A stretch of DNA of 64,000 bases from Cristatella mucedo (taxonomy: Eukaryota > Bryozoa > Phylactolaemata > Cristatellidae), in the NCBI GenBank assembly GCA_009760855.2, contig WPIO01000293.1:1-64000 (forward strand). The letters run 5' to 3'. The notes under the pieces are model-generated. The model saw only the letters and a list, made by a program, of their open reading frames with translations, was not told where the DNA came from and searched no databases. Positions 1-11,411 of this stretch are shown here, in pieces (position 1 is the stretch's first letter; every line of letters starts with the position of its first letter). Both the position numbers and the translations under genes were made by a program.

Positions 1-976
1 TGCTTATTGAAATTAAATGACAATAAAACCGAACTGCTGCTCATAGGACACCCTAAACGTGTGGCTGGGATTAAAGGCATTGTTTGCTGTTCTAATAGGT
101 GATGCTAGTGGTGCGACCCCTTCACCACGTGCTCTCCGTAAATTTAGGTGTCGTGTTCGACAGCTGCCTCGATTTCAAAAGCTTTATTCAGAAGACTGCC
201 TGCCTCTACAGCTGGCCATCATATCCGATCCCTATTCAAGATTAGGAGCCTGTCTCCCACAGCGGCTTGTAAAAATTTAACTAGCTTCTTTAGTTCTGTC
301 TCAACTTGATCATTCTAATTCCCTTTTGGCTGGGCTGCCAAAGAAAGCTGTTATGCCACTACAGCGGACTGCTATGAATATGGCTGCAAGGCTGGTATTC
401 AAGTCCCAGCGGTTTGAGCACGTGTCTCCATTGTTGAAAGAGCTAATATGGTTTTGCCGGTTTTTTGAGCAAAGGATGCAGAGCAAAGTTTCTTACGCTG
501 AACCACAAGGCCGGCCACGGCTTGGCTCCTTCGTATCTAGCATCAGTTTCAGCCTGTTCGCGCCCCCTCAGGTTCCTGTGTGGAACAATAAATTAGCTGT
601 CCCATTCCGCCGCTTTAAGACAGTTTGCGACAGTACTTCTTTAGCTCTGCAGGTTCCTAGGACTGTGGAAACTCGCTTCCCACAATTCCTATTGCAACGA
701 CATCTACTCTCCTACAGCCGACTATTGGCACATTCTTTTCAGCGGTCCTGAGCTGCTACTTCTATGCTACTCACTACCTCAACTGCTCTCCTGACTTCTG
801 CTTATGGCTTCCCACTTTCCTCTTCGTTGCGTGAAACGAAGTCTGTTTGGCTACCGAAATGCGTACCGAAAAAGCCGCTTAGGCTGTGAGTGGGCTATGC
901 ATAACTCTCCTGCGTAACACCCACATGGTCTTTACTTTGACTTTGTGGAGTTACTGAGGATATACATTACATTATT
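1..976 (+). mobile_element. Family A LINE (CR1/L2-like), 3' part with broken reverse transcriptase
   Basis: The 3' part of a non-LTR retrotransposon, cut by the window edge. It matches the better copies at 31302-32331 and 58994-60193: the region after the RT palm (KLNDNKTELLLIGHP-like), the thumb/C-terminal part (MNMAARLVFKSQRFEHVSPL) and the 3' UTR, ending near 976 in ATACATTACATT, the family tail. Several frameshifts break the frame, for example near 75-110 and 510-560, so it is a dead copy. Family assignment is by resemblance of the protein to CR1/L2-type elements. Confidence 0.85.
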
Positions 977-3723
977 GATCCGATATAAGGATAATAAAAA
1001 CTTAAAAAGCGCTTTGACTTTCTAAGCTTGCGAAGAATCGTAAACCGAGCAAAAACCATTAATAAAAATATTGAAACATGACGCCACTGCACGCTTTAAT
1101 TCGATGAGTAAGAATCAATACGAGGCTGTAGGATACTTGAGCATTTCCGCTGCACCTTGAAGTTCAGAAAGCCATCTAAAGTGGCAGTATTACTCGACAG
1201 ATTTACGAGGTTTAGTTGCCCATTAGCTGCAGATAGGGACGAACTACACCGTGTGCTGTCGCATCAATTTTCTTACAGTTCACAAAAAACGGCAGGCAGC
1301 AGAGAAATTCGAGGGGGGGGCAAGGAAAGTACATTATTTTATCGAGGTGACTTAACTCAGTAAAATTGAGCGACATGTAGATACTACAAACTTCCTGCAA
1401 GACTCAAGAAACATTCCATGGCACTGTTATGGAATGCTTCCAATGAGACTACAAATTACAATGCGCCTTAAGCAACGCGGCTCCTGCATGCGGCTTTCTT
1501 CATTCAAAAAAAACGCAATTCTTCGCTAAAGCTTCTGAACGACCTCTGGAATTGATTGCGTTCTTATCCAAAAAGTAACATGTGGGAATGAGTCCTATAC
1601 AGATTCCAACCAATAGGTTGCACTAGTCCAATAGCTCCAGTCCTAGAACCTCCGAATCAAAAGAGCCATACTGCATTTTTTTCACTGAATACCTAAGATG
1701 ACAAGATGGGGGGGACTGTGAAATTACCGTAGCACTGTTGTCAGTAATACGGTTGCCTTTAATAGCGACTTCAGTCGCTATTTAGAAAATCGAATGCTAC
1801 CTAAAAGCGGTCGCCGTGTAACTACACTCATCAAGAGCCTGTGTGGGTTAAAGTGAAACCAACTAGCACGAACTAGTTACCGCATTCTTTGGCGGTCCCT
1901 TCTTCTCTGGCTGATCAAACGCCGTAGTTGAAAGTGCAATCCAGAAAATTCTAATATTACACGCGGGCCGAATAACAGTAAAAAAACTTAGTAAAGTCGT
2001 CTGTGTATTTTCGTTTTCAGCTTTGCAATTAGCACGAAATTAGATTATGTACGATCAATGAGTGTGATTAACCATTTTTTACCCAATATCTAGTTTCCGG
2101 CATTTCCGCGGCATCACTACGAAGGTAAAAGCCTGACCCACGTTTTCCGTTTTTTGTAGGGGATGATGTACCACCTTGTCACTTACCCTTGGCTTTTAAA
2201 TCACCCCCAACGAGTATTGAAGCGTCCTAACTGTGAGATTAAGCTCGCAATTTTATTACTATTGTTCTATTCAGGTGGGTGCCCGAGAAACAAATTCGTG
2301 TGTCTCCATTGCCGACAACAACTAAAAAAAAAAATCCTCTCAGCCGAACCGCCCTACGACTGTCGCCCGACGCGGCTTATGGGACGGGCCGTGAAAGGTT
2401 TCGTCCACCTGTTATTTAGCTTTCTAGCAAAAACAGCAGAGATGATGCCGGTATAACGTGTATCTTTTAATTCAAGAAAAGGCAAGATTTGGGAAAAAAA
2501 TCCGTATGAAGGAAGGATTTCGTCACCGGAATAGAAATGGTAATACTACGCCTTTCACGTATCACTTTAATACTTTACATCAATCCTTCATCAACTTAAA
2601 TAAGGCTTTTTTCACATGAGAAAAAATCAAACGCCTAGTTTTAAGTAAGCGGTGAGAAAATAAGCGTTACTATTGTTGCTGACAATCACATAATAACAGC
2701 CTATATTTAAGATATATAAGATCAACTGTACGTTACAACCTGTTAACCTTAAAGCCATATGATCCTTCGTTTTTTGCAAGGCCTAATAATACGACCTGTA
2801 CACGGTGTGTGTCTGCAGGAAGTATTCTTAAAATGAAACGTTCCCTTTCCAACGACGCACAGGTTGGTAAAGCAATATAAAAACGATTATTTTACTTTAG
2901 CATTTCTTTCAGCTGTAGGTCACAAGGCAAAATTAAATTAAGCTGATTTCACTTCAGGAATTTTTTTCACTGTAAATACCTAGTTTAAATTACATGACAG
3001 CCAGGCAGGTAAACGACTCCGGTATTTACACCATTCCATTTATTCAATTAGCTTCAGGGGATAGAAAGGTTTATTCGATAGATTAATGGAACGATTTCGT
3101 TGTTATGGTCATTAATGGTTCCCACATGCAACCGGCGTGTTTTCTTTGCCAGTAGCTGCAAAATTGCCGCCGTCACGCCGTTTGAGCCGGCCAACACAAA
3201 ACCACTCTGCTAAATGCCCTGCAAGTGTATTGGTCAGGTAGGTCAACCCTAATGGAGTTTCTAGCGTTGGCTACTAACCTAAAACATATAGAATTAGATG
3301 CCTGTCTATAATTTACCAGATGATTCAAAACAAGCATACGTTTTCAAATGCCAATAAACCACAGGTTGTTTGCCCTGCATCAAACGTAAATGTAGTGCAG
3401 CTTCATGGATCAATCACCTTAGTGATGCTTGCTGCTAGCTCAAGGACTATACGTACTCAACTACGACTAAAACGTAATGCACCAAGAAGCAAAAAATGTG
3501 TAAACTTATGAGCTATATTCTATTTCAACTATTGGCTTACCTAACTGAGTCAATAGGCTTACTCGTATTTCAGACTGTAACTCTTCTTTTCAGCTGCTCG
3601 CCACGAACCAAAGGCAATGAGCCATCACTTAAACAATTCTTTTCACGGCAAATAAACCTAGTATGAACTATACCGATAAAACATAAGATTTTTATATAAT
3701 TGATACTTTACTTCTGAGCCTAC
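977..3723. other. AT-rich stretch with no recognised gene
   Basis: No reading frame here resembles a known family and no repeat shared with the rest of the window was seen. It lies downstream, on the minus strand, of the last visible LRR exon (ends at 3724), so it is probably intron or flanking DNA of that gene. The open frame at 2163-2456 has no recognisable motif. Confidence 0.5.
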
Positions 3724-3864
3724 CGGGTGCTCGTCTTTCCAGCCATCAGGTAGTTTAATTATGCCGCATTCAGACGCGATCAGCTGTTTCAGTGCAGGCA
3801 GCTGGCACATTGATAAAAGAAGGGTGGTAAGCTTCTTGTTTGCTCGAATAGAGAGCACCTCGAG
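3724..3864 (-). CDS. LRR repeat exon (47 codons, phase 0/0)
   Basis: Internal exon of a leucine-rich repeat gene. On the minus strand it starts after a pyrimidine-rich acceptor (TTTTTCTAG, AG at 3865-3866) and ends at a GTAGGC donor (GT at 3723-3722). The 141 bp encode 47 residues in two LRRs, beginning LEVLSIRANKKLTTLLLSMC and ending IIKLPDGWKDEHP. Length, phases and sequence match the exons at 5597-5737 and 22851-22991, which shows that these are homologous modules. LRRs form curved solenoids that bind proteins; the ligand is not predictable. It is the last exon of the series before the left window edge. The frame stays open past the donor for some codons, so intron retention cannot be excluded, but the match to its relatives stops at the donor. 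Confidence 0.8.
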
Positions 3865-4649
3865 CTAGAAAAAGCAATGAAAATAGTGCTCCTAGTTCTG
3901 CCTTAAATCAAGTTTCTCAAGCTGAAATAATCATCGACAACCGTAAGTCATTAAATTTCTTGGAAGCCTCTCCTAAAACCACGATCTAAGCAAGGACAAC
4001 AGCAAAGAAATATCACGCCCTTATTAATACATAAAGTACAGACAGTCACTTATAATTGGCTGTACCAAAATCACTAGCAAAGGTTCAGTTAAATGCAATC
4101 AGTCACTATAACGTAACACTTCATCTATGTTCATTCTATCATGGAAAGAGAGAAGTGGGAAAATGCAAAACCTACGCACTCATTTGAAGTGAATACAACT
4201 TGAGGTAGTTGCCAAAAAGCTTGCAGACTAACAAACACTAATTGCCAATGGAGGTACGTGCGACCAATGACAGTTCCAAAGTGTTCTTCAATATTACCGG
4301 AAAATCACAGTGCACACGTGCATCAAAGCTGCATCTTGAATACCTGACACCCTGGAGATGTGTCGATATCAGTCAAAATGTTTAACAATGTAGCTTCTTA
4401 TTTGCTTTAGTCTAGGAATAACCACGATTTTTAGTTTTTGTGTAAAGGTAAACTAGCAGACCCCGAGATGCGGTATGCAGAAAAGCCTTAGGAACGATTC
4501 CTGTTGACAGGTGACCCAACTGATCAAAATTGGGGCCCCAGTTGGTTCGTAACATGAAGATGTAAAGCTAATGAGTAACTCTGTGGCATATTAAACGTTT
4601 GAGGTAGGAACACGAAAGCGCCAGACACAATTTTGCTGCCAATTGCCCT
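3865..4649. other. Probable intron sequence of the LRR gene
   Basis: Lies between the LRR exons at 3724-3864 and 5597-5737 (minus strand). No coding frame or repeat was recognised before the palindromic element that starts near 4650. Confidence 0.45.
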
Positions 4650-4982
4650 CGACAAATAACAAGAGTCACGTGTACAGCCTCAGTTTGTCCTGCTCTAAGA
4701 GGTGGCCTTCTTAATTATTATACTGTCTACATTTACTGAATAATGTTCGCGACATACGACTATGATTGTAAAAATCAAGCTCACGGAAATTCGATGTGGT
4801 TTACAGTAACCTTTATGCAACTGAAATAAGAAATGTTTTACGGCATCGTGGCACAAGCAAAGCTGAAAGCCCATTTCAAATATCTGTGTGATACGAGAAG
4901 TTTTGGCTAAGTTGAAGAATTTACAAGGCATCAAGTTACGATGAAAATAACGGTGTATGAAAGTGACAAGAATGCACTTTTA
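4650..4982. repeat. Palindromic fold-back element, diverged copy
   Basis: Related to the better palindrome at 10505-10905. The right end here (4928-4982, with GATGAAAATAACGGTG and GTGACAAGAATGCAC) matches that element's right end, and the left end (about 4655-4715, GTCACGTGTACAGCCT) matches its left end. The minus frame 4695-4934 encodes PCKFFNLAKTS, close to PCKLKNLANTS from the left arm of the other copy. It sits in the intron between two LRR exons. It has no transposase and is probably a non-autonomous element. Confidence 0.5.
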
Positions 4983-5596
4983 ACTAGCTTAACCCATGTA
5001 CCTCTATCTAAAGAGTTTTAAAAAATGGGATGCAAATCACGTGTGATGAACAGATTAGTTAATCTTATTTTTTTATATTTTGCTTCATGGTTTGCATTAG
5101 GTTCAGTCATGGTTTGCATAATCAGTTTTTTTTTTTTTTTGTAATTCTTCAAAAATTCTTATCCCATTGCTAGCATGTTTGTCTTTTAAATGTTCCAACA
5201 ATTATTTGATCATCGGTGCAATTTTTGTAAGTATTTTCTTGAAGTAACCTCTTACCCAAAGTCACATGTTTTTCTTCCTAATGCAATATGATACATTCAA
5301 TTTAAAGATATGCAAACTCCAACTGTTATAGCAAGTGAAAAATCAATGGGCTGGTTCTCGAAAGGGCCTCAGCACAGCTAATTAATTCAGGTTTTATCAC
5401 TTCTTAGTAGCCGTATTTTGCTTCGAATCAACGGCAACAAGCTGTCTGTACAAAAGATTTTCTCTAGGATTACGAAAAAGCGCTCGAACTATTCCATTTT
5501 ATCTCCGTAGTCAACACCAATCACTAAACAACAATATTCCCATGTTTAAATAATGTTTCCCAAATCCATGCATTGCGATTTCACTTATCAGCTTAC
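4983..5596. other. Probable intron, AT-rich, no feature recognised
   Basis: AT-rich DNA containing a run of about 14 T near 5127-5141. It separates the fold-back element from the LRR exon at 5597-5737. No coding signal was seen. Confidence 0.4.
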
Positions 5597-5737
5597 CGAC
5601 GTCATGCCTTTCCAGCCGTCAGGCAGTTCAATTAGGCCACAAGAAGCAGCATGCAGCTGTTTCAGTTCAGGCAGCTGGCATATGGATGAAGGAAGGGCTG
5701 TGAGCTTTTCATTCCCCGAGATATAGAGCGACTTCAG
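5597..5737 (-). CDS. LRR repeat exon (47 codons, phase 0/0)
   Basis: The cleanest LRR module in the window. On the minus strand the acceptor is ACTTCAAG (AG at 5738-5739) and the donor is GTAAGC (GT at 5596-5595). The 141 bp encode 47 residues without interruption: LKSLYISGNEKLTALPSSIC, then QLPELKQLHAASCGLIELPD, then GWKGMTS. The layout (LxxLxIxxNxxLxxLP followed by LxxLxxxxCxLxxLP) is two LRRs of about 23-24 residues. The phase-0 symmetric structure means the exon can be duplicated or skipped without a frameshift. The next exon downstream is 3724-3864; upstream are the damaged exon at 11227-11370 and the intact exon at 22851-22991. Protein function is unknown. Confidence 0.85.
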
Positions 5738-6245
5738 CTTGAAGTAAAGCAACGAAGAGCAAAAAACTGATTACATTCACGAAAGCTTCTTTTGCAAGTG
5801 TCTTACTGAGACAGAAGCAAAAAATCTTGCAAGCAAGTAGCAGATACAGGAAAAATGTCTTACACATAAATTGGCTCTGCCAAGTAAAACTGGCAAACAT
5901 TTAAAAGAAAACAATCAGTTAATACCTTCAGAATGCTATTGCCTTAACTAGTACAGGTCAGAGAAGCAGTTGGTAAGAATTTGGACCCAGAGACGTAATC
6001 GAACTAGGATACCACTTAACGGCAATGTTGAACAGCATGCAGAAAGATTTGTGACCAGTGAAAGCACCTGTGTGTTCAGAGAAATATTGTATAAAGCTAA
6101 AGGGCACAGGATTCTCATCGGTGCATTTTCGAATAGCCTTCGGCCTGATAACACGGCGATTTATCAATGAACACGTTTATAGTTTCATATGCACAGTATC
6201 CTATGCATGCAACTTAAAAGTATTGGTGGTTTTGCAAAGTAAGGA

Positions 6246-6352
6246 CATTTGATAATAATATTAATAATAATAAACTTGACAAAGCGCCATTAGCGAACTC
6301 AATCTTTTCTCTTTCTAGGTGCTTGATTTTTCCAGCAAAGGGAAATACTACA
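6246..6352 (-). mobile_element. Family B LINE 3' end fragment
   Basis: Starts with AATAATATTAATAATAATAA and continues as the reverse complement of the family B tail (ACTTGACAAAGCGCC, then GAACTCAATC and CTAGGTGCTT). About 100 bp, lying head to head with the plus-strand fragment that follows. Confidence 0.8.
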
Positions 6353-6374
6353 GATGACACAAATTACTACCGAA

Positions 6375-6815
6375 CACCTATCAAAATTGCTAAAATTCGG
6401 GCTTGTTTGGATAAGAATACCACGTCTAAGTTGGTCCAAGCATTCGTGACATCTTGTCTCGACTTCGGCAACTCAATGCTTACTGGCCTGCCGGCATGTG
6501 CCATTAGGCGATTCCGGCTGGTGCCAAACTCAGCAGCTAGGCTTATCTGTTGTAAGCATCACAGTTGCCACATCACACCACTTCTCGCCGACCTGCACTG
6601 GCTACCAGTCAAGCAACGGATTGACTTCAAGGTTTTGTCGCTCACTTTTAGGTCACTTCATTCTTTAGCTCCAGCCTATTTCTCAGATTTACTCCCTCAC
6701 CAGGCCCAGCATTGTACACCCAATTTTCGGAATCCAACAGTCTACTAATACCTCGTACTAACCTCAAATCCTTTGGAGACCGTGCATTTAGCTCGCATGC
6801 TACCGAAGCCTTAAT
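6375..6815 (+). mobile_element. Family B LINE, RT C-terminal fragment
   Basis: Encodes the C-terminal region of the family B protein: KIAKIRACLDKNTTSKLVQA, then HITPLLADLHWLPVKQRIDF and SLAPAYFSDLLPHQA. The frame is open from about 6380 to 6748, then broken. Truncated at both ends compared with 8618-9397. A dead 5'-truncated insertion in the intron upstream of the LRR exon at 5597-5737. Confidence 0.8.
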
Positions 6816-7860
6816 GACCGTCAAGAGCTGTCGGCGATCTGCTACTTGGTTAAAATTAAACAGCTGACTATGTGCTTCACACCTGTTCACTGGTTGATTC
6901 AAGAAAAGCTCTAACTTTGAAATGTAGAGCAACCGGGGACCGTCTATGCATTATCTGAAATCTAAGAGCTATAGTAAGTCAGTTAATATTTTGACTTAAG
7001 AGTAACCAGCTTTTAGCAAATAAAATCTAGCGAGATTATTCAGGTCAGGCTTTCCTTAAATGTCGGTAAGTCACAATTAATACTAGATATATTACACTTG
7101 ATCATTGCACTACTGGACTTAAACTTTTTGCATTACCTGATCAGTCGTGCTTTCATTGCCTGTGCTTGAACTTCGCACTGGAGCCACTACATATTTAGTA
7201 CCTTAAATTCAGTCATATCATTATTATTAACACTGCTTTCAGAGCCTATATAAGTACAGGACACCAGCGCCTCACTTTGCACTTGTTCAAAATTTCGATT
7301 CTAAAATTCAGTTCACACAGCCATCGCCCTGAACAGACAAGTAAGATGAAGCCCTGAACAGACGAGTAAGATGAATACAGCAAAACCTTAACATGCTGAT
7401 ACACTTGAGTCATAGTGTAATGCTGCAATATAAATTAAGTTTCCGTTCATATCTCAGAATGACATATAATCATCTTCGAACACTATCAGTCAAAAGAAAT
7501 TGCACTTCCAAAAACCTTGTAATACAGCAACATTTAAAATACTCCTCAGCTCTAAAGTTAAATTTAAGTAGTTCGATTTGTTTCGCCAACACTATTTGAA
7601 TGATTAAGTTGCAGGTATAGCAAAAAAAAGATATCTGCACATAAGAAATTTCCACGGGGATCGTTCTCAAAACTGACCTGGTGAGCAACACCAGTTTATT
7701 ATCCAGGTGCTCAAAAACAATTTTAAGCTACATCATGTCTTAGCAGCTGCATTCCTCATATCAAAGGCTGCACACAGTCTAAAAAACAATTATTTCTCCA
7801 TGCTAACATATTTTTCAGATTTAAACGATATAAACGTAGCAACGGAATGCACTTCAGTAA
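6816..7860. other. No gene seen; one short direct repeat
   Basis: AT-rich, probably intronic. The only structure seen is a 24-25 bp unit (CCCTGAACAGACAAGTAAGA...) present twice in tandem around 7327-7376, with one or two differences between the copies. Confidence 0.45.
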
Positions 7861-8030
7861 CTAAGCAACAGCGTTTTCCATATTTAATGGGAAACTCAAG
7901 AAAATATCTATGCAATTTGTCCGACAATCACATATGTGTTTATGGTACCTCTCGAGAGACAAATATGTTAGGACTGGATTCGGAAGTTCTGACGACTTCT
8001 GCATAAAAGAGAAATTTTCTATGCAAATCA
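7861..8030 (-). repeat. Dispersed repeat, inverted relative to 11055-11190
   Basis: The minus-strand frame reads QKSSELPNP, YLSLERYHKHIC and a degenerate tail. The plus strand at about 11055-11190 reads WKSSELPIP, YLPFERYHRNIC. DNA and protein both align (shared AGTCGTCAGAACTTCC), with the two copies in opposite orientation about 3 kb apart. Family unknown. Confidence 0.55.
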
Positions 8031-8224
8031 CGGCTAAAACGGATGTAACGTCGAACCTTGGTAGATTGCTACAAATACGGGTAGGATGGGCATAGGGCGG
8101 CCAGTAGCAGGAGTTATCCCCGAAAAAATGGCCACTAATAGTAGGAGTTGTTCCCCTCAAAGTATATTTATTAATATCGTACAAAGACAAATAAAATGAA
8201 TGGCATGAGAATTGGCACAAAGAA

Positions 8225-8365
8225 CACTGTTAACATAAGCTACCGTTTGATGATATAGTTGATATAGTTGCCGTGTTGACTTTCTAATGCCCTGTAATAG
8301 TCCAAGGTCACGTATATAGCACTGAGGCTCATCCATACACGGCTTCACCATCAAATCACCCAGAT
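8225..8365 (+). repeat. Short dispersed repeat R2, copy 1
   Basis: Shares AACATAAGCTACCGTTTGAT, CTGAGGCTCATC and a final ATCAAATCA with 33411-33543 in the same orientation. No coding sign. About 140 bp, perhaps part of an uncharacterised element. Confidence 0.5.
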
Positions 8366-8617
8366 TTACTACCAGCCATTGTAGAAATATGGCAAACCAC
8401 TCAAAAGATGCAAGACACTCGACTCCACGCTAACCCCAACGAAATTTTTTTTAATTCGTCATCTCAAATTGTTGACTGTCGTCACGACCACAGCCCAGGG
8501 ACAATTTGTGACCAGCACATTATATCCGTACACGAACAGCATGCATACATGCACCGGGCGAACACGGAGACAGTTGAGCCCCACCTATATTCCAAATTTC
8601 ACACAGGTTGGCCTAGT

Positions 8618-9397
8618 ATCGACCAAGTTGTACAATTGATGAGGTCGGCGTGTTTTGATAAAGATACCACGTCCAAGTTGGTCCATGCATTCGTGACATC
8701 CCGACTCGACTTCTGAAACTCACTGCTTAATGGCCTACCAGCATGTGCGATCAGGCGATTGCAGCTGGTGCAAAACTCCGCTGCCAGGCTTGTCTGTAGT
8801 GAGCGTCGCAGTTGCCACATTACTCCACTTCTCGCCGACCTGCACTGGCTACCAGTCAAGCAACGGATTGACTTCAAGGTTTTGTCGCTCACTTTTAGGT
8901 CGCTTCATTCTATGGCTCCAGCCTATCTGTCAGATATACTACCCCATCAGGCCAAGCATCGTACCACCCACTTTTCGGAATCCAACGCTATAGAAATAAC
9001 TAATGCAAACCTTAAATCCTTTGGAGACTGTGCATTTAGTTCGTATGCTCCCAAAGCCTGGAACTCCCTCCCGACCTGCGTCAGAACATCCCCTGACCTG
9101 ACCACATTTAAAAGGAACCTAAAAACACACCTATTTAGGACAGCATTTAGTGGGTCCCAGTGATTCGTCCTTGATGTGCTTATGGGTGCTGACACTGTGC
9201 ATGCTGCCACTAACCACATTTGCATGCTGACCCTGTGCATGTCACCCCTAACCATATTATTCATTTCGTTTGTTTTTTCAAGCATGATTTTGCTTACCAT
9301 TCAATTGCATTTCACTTTACAGCAAATGTAAAGTGCCTAGAGAGAGATTGAGTTCTCTGAGGGCGCTTTATCAAGTGAATTATTATTATTATTGTTA
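8618..9397 (+). mobile_element. Family B LINE, 3' part with intact tail
   Basis: A good reference for the family B 3' half. The coding part is CFDKDTTSKLVHAFVTSRLD, a stop (TGA at 8715-8717), then an open frame at 8759-9163 (QLVQNSAARLVCSERRSCHI to KTHLFRTAFSGSQ). The 3' UTR follows with AAAGTGCCTAGAGAGAGATT, GGGCGCTTTATCAAGTG and a tail of (ATT)4. A 5'-truncated CR1-like element. The stop makes it non-functional. Confidence 0.85.
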
Positions 9398-10504
9398 TAG
9401 GTACCAAGTACCACTGCTGGGACAGCACTCAGAGGATTGGACCGTCGTTTGCAGATAAACTTGAGTACTCCCAGCTATAACCAAGACGCAGCACTAGGAA
9501 ACACTATAATCGCACGAAAAATTCAATAAATAGATAAATATGGATCTTAGGAATAGGTCAAGCTAAGAAGATCCTTATACAGCCTAAGCAGATCATATCC
9601 ACGATAGGTCTCATACTGCAGAGTCAATCCATGCTACAGCAGGGGGTGGCTCACCAGCATTCGCCAATACAAATATCTAACTATTAACGACATAAATGAT
9701 CACTTGAAATAACCTAACTTTCCTTGAATAGAAATGAATCAACATATTCAGACTGGCTTCCAGTAAACGACGTGCTAGTTTCATCCAAGTCACCAAGCTG
9801 ACCGGCCGTCGAACAAAGGTCCACTCCCAGCCATCGTTTTGTGCTTTACGGCTGCTACAGGAACTGGATCAGCTGTCCCATGATTCATGCTGTACTATGA
9901 TAATGGATTCCTTAGTTACGGCCGCCCGCAGCAGTAAATTCTCAATACATCATCCCTATGTTCGTCTACTGGCCGAAAGACAGTCATTTCCGGTTTGTGA
10001 TCCGATGTAAACATACCAATGTAAACATGTTTCTGCCAAGTAAATAAGGAGTGGGCTTTGGAATGCCGTTTGCGGCCGATTGCTATGGGTGGGGCTGGGA
10101 AGCTGAGGCAGGACTAGGCCCAGGAGGATAGGGGGTTTACTCTTTTATGATCTTGTATACTACCAGTCGGACATTTGATCTCGAGGGGCGTGTCATTTCC
10201 AGGAAAGTTTTTCGTTTCTTCATTTTGCAAAGTTATTTTCTAAGGGTCCGTTTAGGGCTCAGTAGCTTATATTTGCAGAGATAACCAGAAAAACTCAGTT
10301 CCGGCTCAGTTATTTTCAAAGAAAATTATTGTGTTGAGCTCGATCATACTTCGGTTTAAATAGGTCTTAGATAACAATTTTATTGACCATGTTACTTTCA
10401 ACTGACAATTACCAAAATGTGTGTTTGCGTTTAAAATTAGTTTATTTTTTAACACGAAAACTTCAAATAAATTAAAAATTCCTAAAAAATTTCACCGGCT
10501 ACCC
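9398..10504. other. No gene or known repeat recognised
   Basis: About 1.1 kb without a coding frame of note between a family B LINE and a fold-back element. Probably intron of the LRR gene. The segment 10070-10140 is locally GC-richer. Confidence 0.4.
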
Positions 10505-10905
10505 TGCTAGTGCATTTTGTGACATTTATACAGCTTAATTTTCAGGTTTGGTTGGTGCCTTGTAAATTAAAAAACTTGGCTAATACTTCACACATCGGAA
10601 TGAAATTTGAAATCAGATCTGTTTGTGTAACTCTATACTGGAATGCGTTTGATTTCGGTTGGATAAATTTGGATGTATTCGTAAACGTCCTGGAGCTTTT
10701 CTCCATAATCGTAGACATATGCAATCAAATTTATCAAACCGAAATCAAAACTATTCCAAACTTGAGTCAACCAAGCAGAGCTTAACTCGCATTTTAAATT
10801 AAATTTTACCCTGATAGGTAAAATATTAGCTAAGTTATTTAATTTAGAAGGCACCAACCAACCCTGAAAATAAAGCAGCATAAAAAGTCACAAGTATGCA
10901 CCTAA
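10505..10905. repeat. Palindromic fold-back element, ~200 bp arms
   Basis: A long imperfect inverted repeat centred near 10705. Left arm landmarks: GTGCATTTTGTGACATTTAT (10511), GGTTGGTGCCTTGTAAATTA (10550), GATTTCGGTTGGATAAATTT. The reverse complement of the right arm repeats them in the same order: GTGCATACTTGTGACTTTTT, GGTTGGTGCCTTCTAAATTA, GATTTCGGTTTGATAAATTT. Each arm keeps an open frame on its own strand (WLVPCKLKNLAN on plus, WLVPSKLNNLAN on minus), a by-product of the palindrome. A transcript would fold into a long hairpin. A diverged relative lies at 4650-4982. Confidence 0.75.
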
Positions 10906-11054
10906 ACAAGCTTCAAGCATATATCGCGATATACCAAGATTCGACTAGTTTTGATAAAAGTCGTATTTAATGCAGAGATCGGTAAGTTTTGTAATTATTG
11001 ATATTTTGCTTCTGTTTTACATCTGGGTAAGACGTGGCTTGCACAACCGATTTT

Positions 11055-11190
11055 CTTTCTTGTGGAAGTCGTCAGAACTTCCAATCCCATTTCAAATATA
11101 TTTGCCTTTTGAAAGATACCATAGAAATATTTGTTTGTACGACAAATTCTATAAGTATTTTTTGACAACCCCCGTTGAAACACATTTTTT
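11055..11190 (+). repeat. Dispersed repeat, inverted copy of 7861-8030
   Basis: Plus-strand DNA starting GGAAGTCGTCAGAACTTCC aligns to the minus strand of 7861-8030, including a peptide-level match (KSSELP, ERYH..IC). It lies just beside the damaged LRR exon at 11227-11370. Confidence 0.55.
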
Positions 11191-11226
11191 TAAATTCAAG
11201 CATTTCATATTTACTTTTGATCTTAC

Positions 11227-11370
11227 CGACTTCATATCTTTCCAGCCATCAGGTGGTAGTTCCGTTAAGTCACATCCATTAGCATGCAGCTGTTTAAGTG
11301 CACGGAGATGGCATATAGATGGTGGAAGAGTGCTTAGGTTCTCATTCCCATCGATATGAAAATTCCACCA
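11227..11370 (-). pseudogene. Damaged LRR repeat exon (acceptor lost, extra codon)
   Basis: Homologous to the 141 bp LRR exons, but 144 bp long. The minus-strand translation starts WWNFHIDGNENLSTLPPSIC and ends TELPPDGWKDMKS, with a normal GTAAGA donor (GT at 11226-11225). Two defects are seen. The start is degraded: where relatives have ..AG|CTGAAG or ..AG|CTTGAA, this copy has ATAC|TGGTGGAAT with no AG, so the acceptor is missing. One proline codon is also inserted (LPPDGW in place of LPDGW). The reading frame itself has no stop. Because the exon is phase 0 at both ends, skipping it would leave the gene in frame, so its decay can be neutral. A family A LINE lies about 40 bp upstream. Confidence 0.75.
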
Positions 11371-11411
11371 GTATGGACAGCAACCACAAAATAAAACAAG
11401 TAAGTGGTTGC

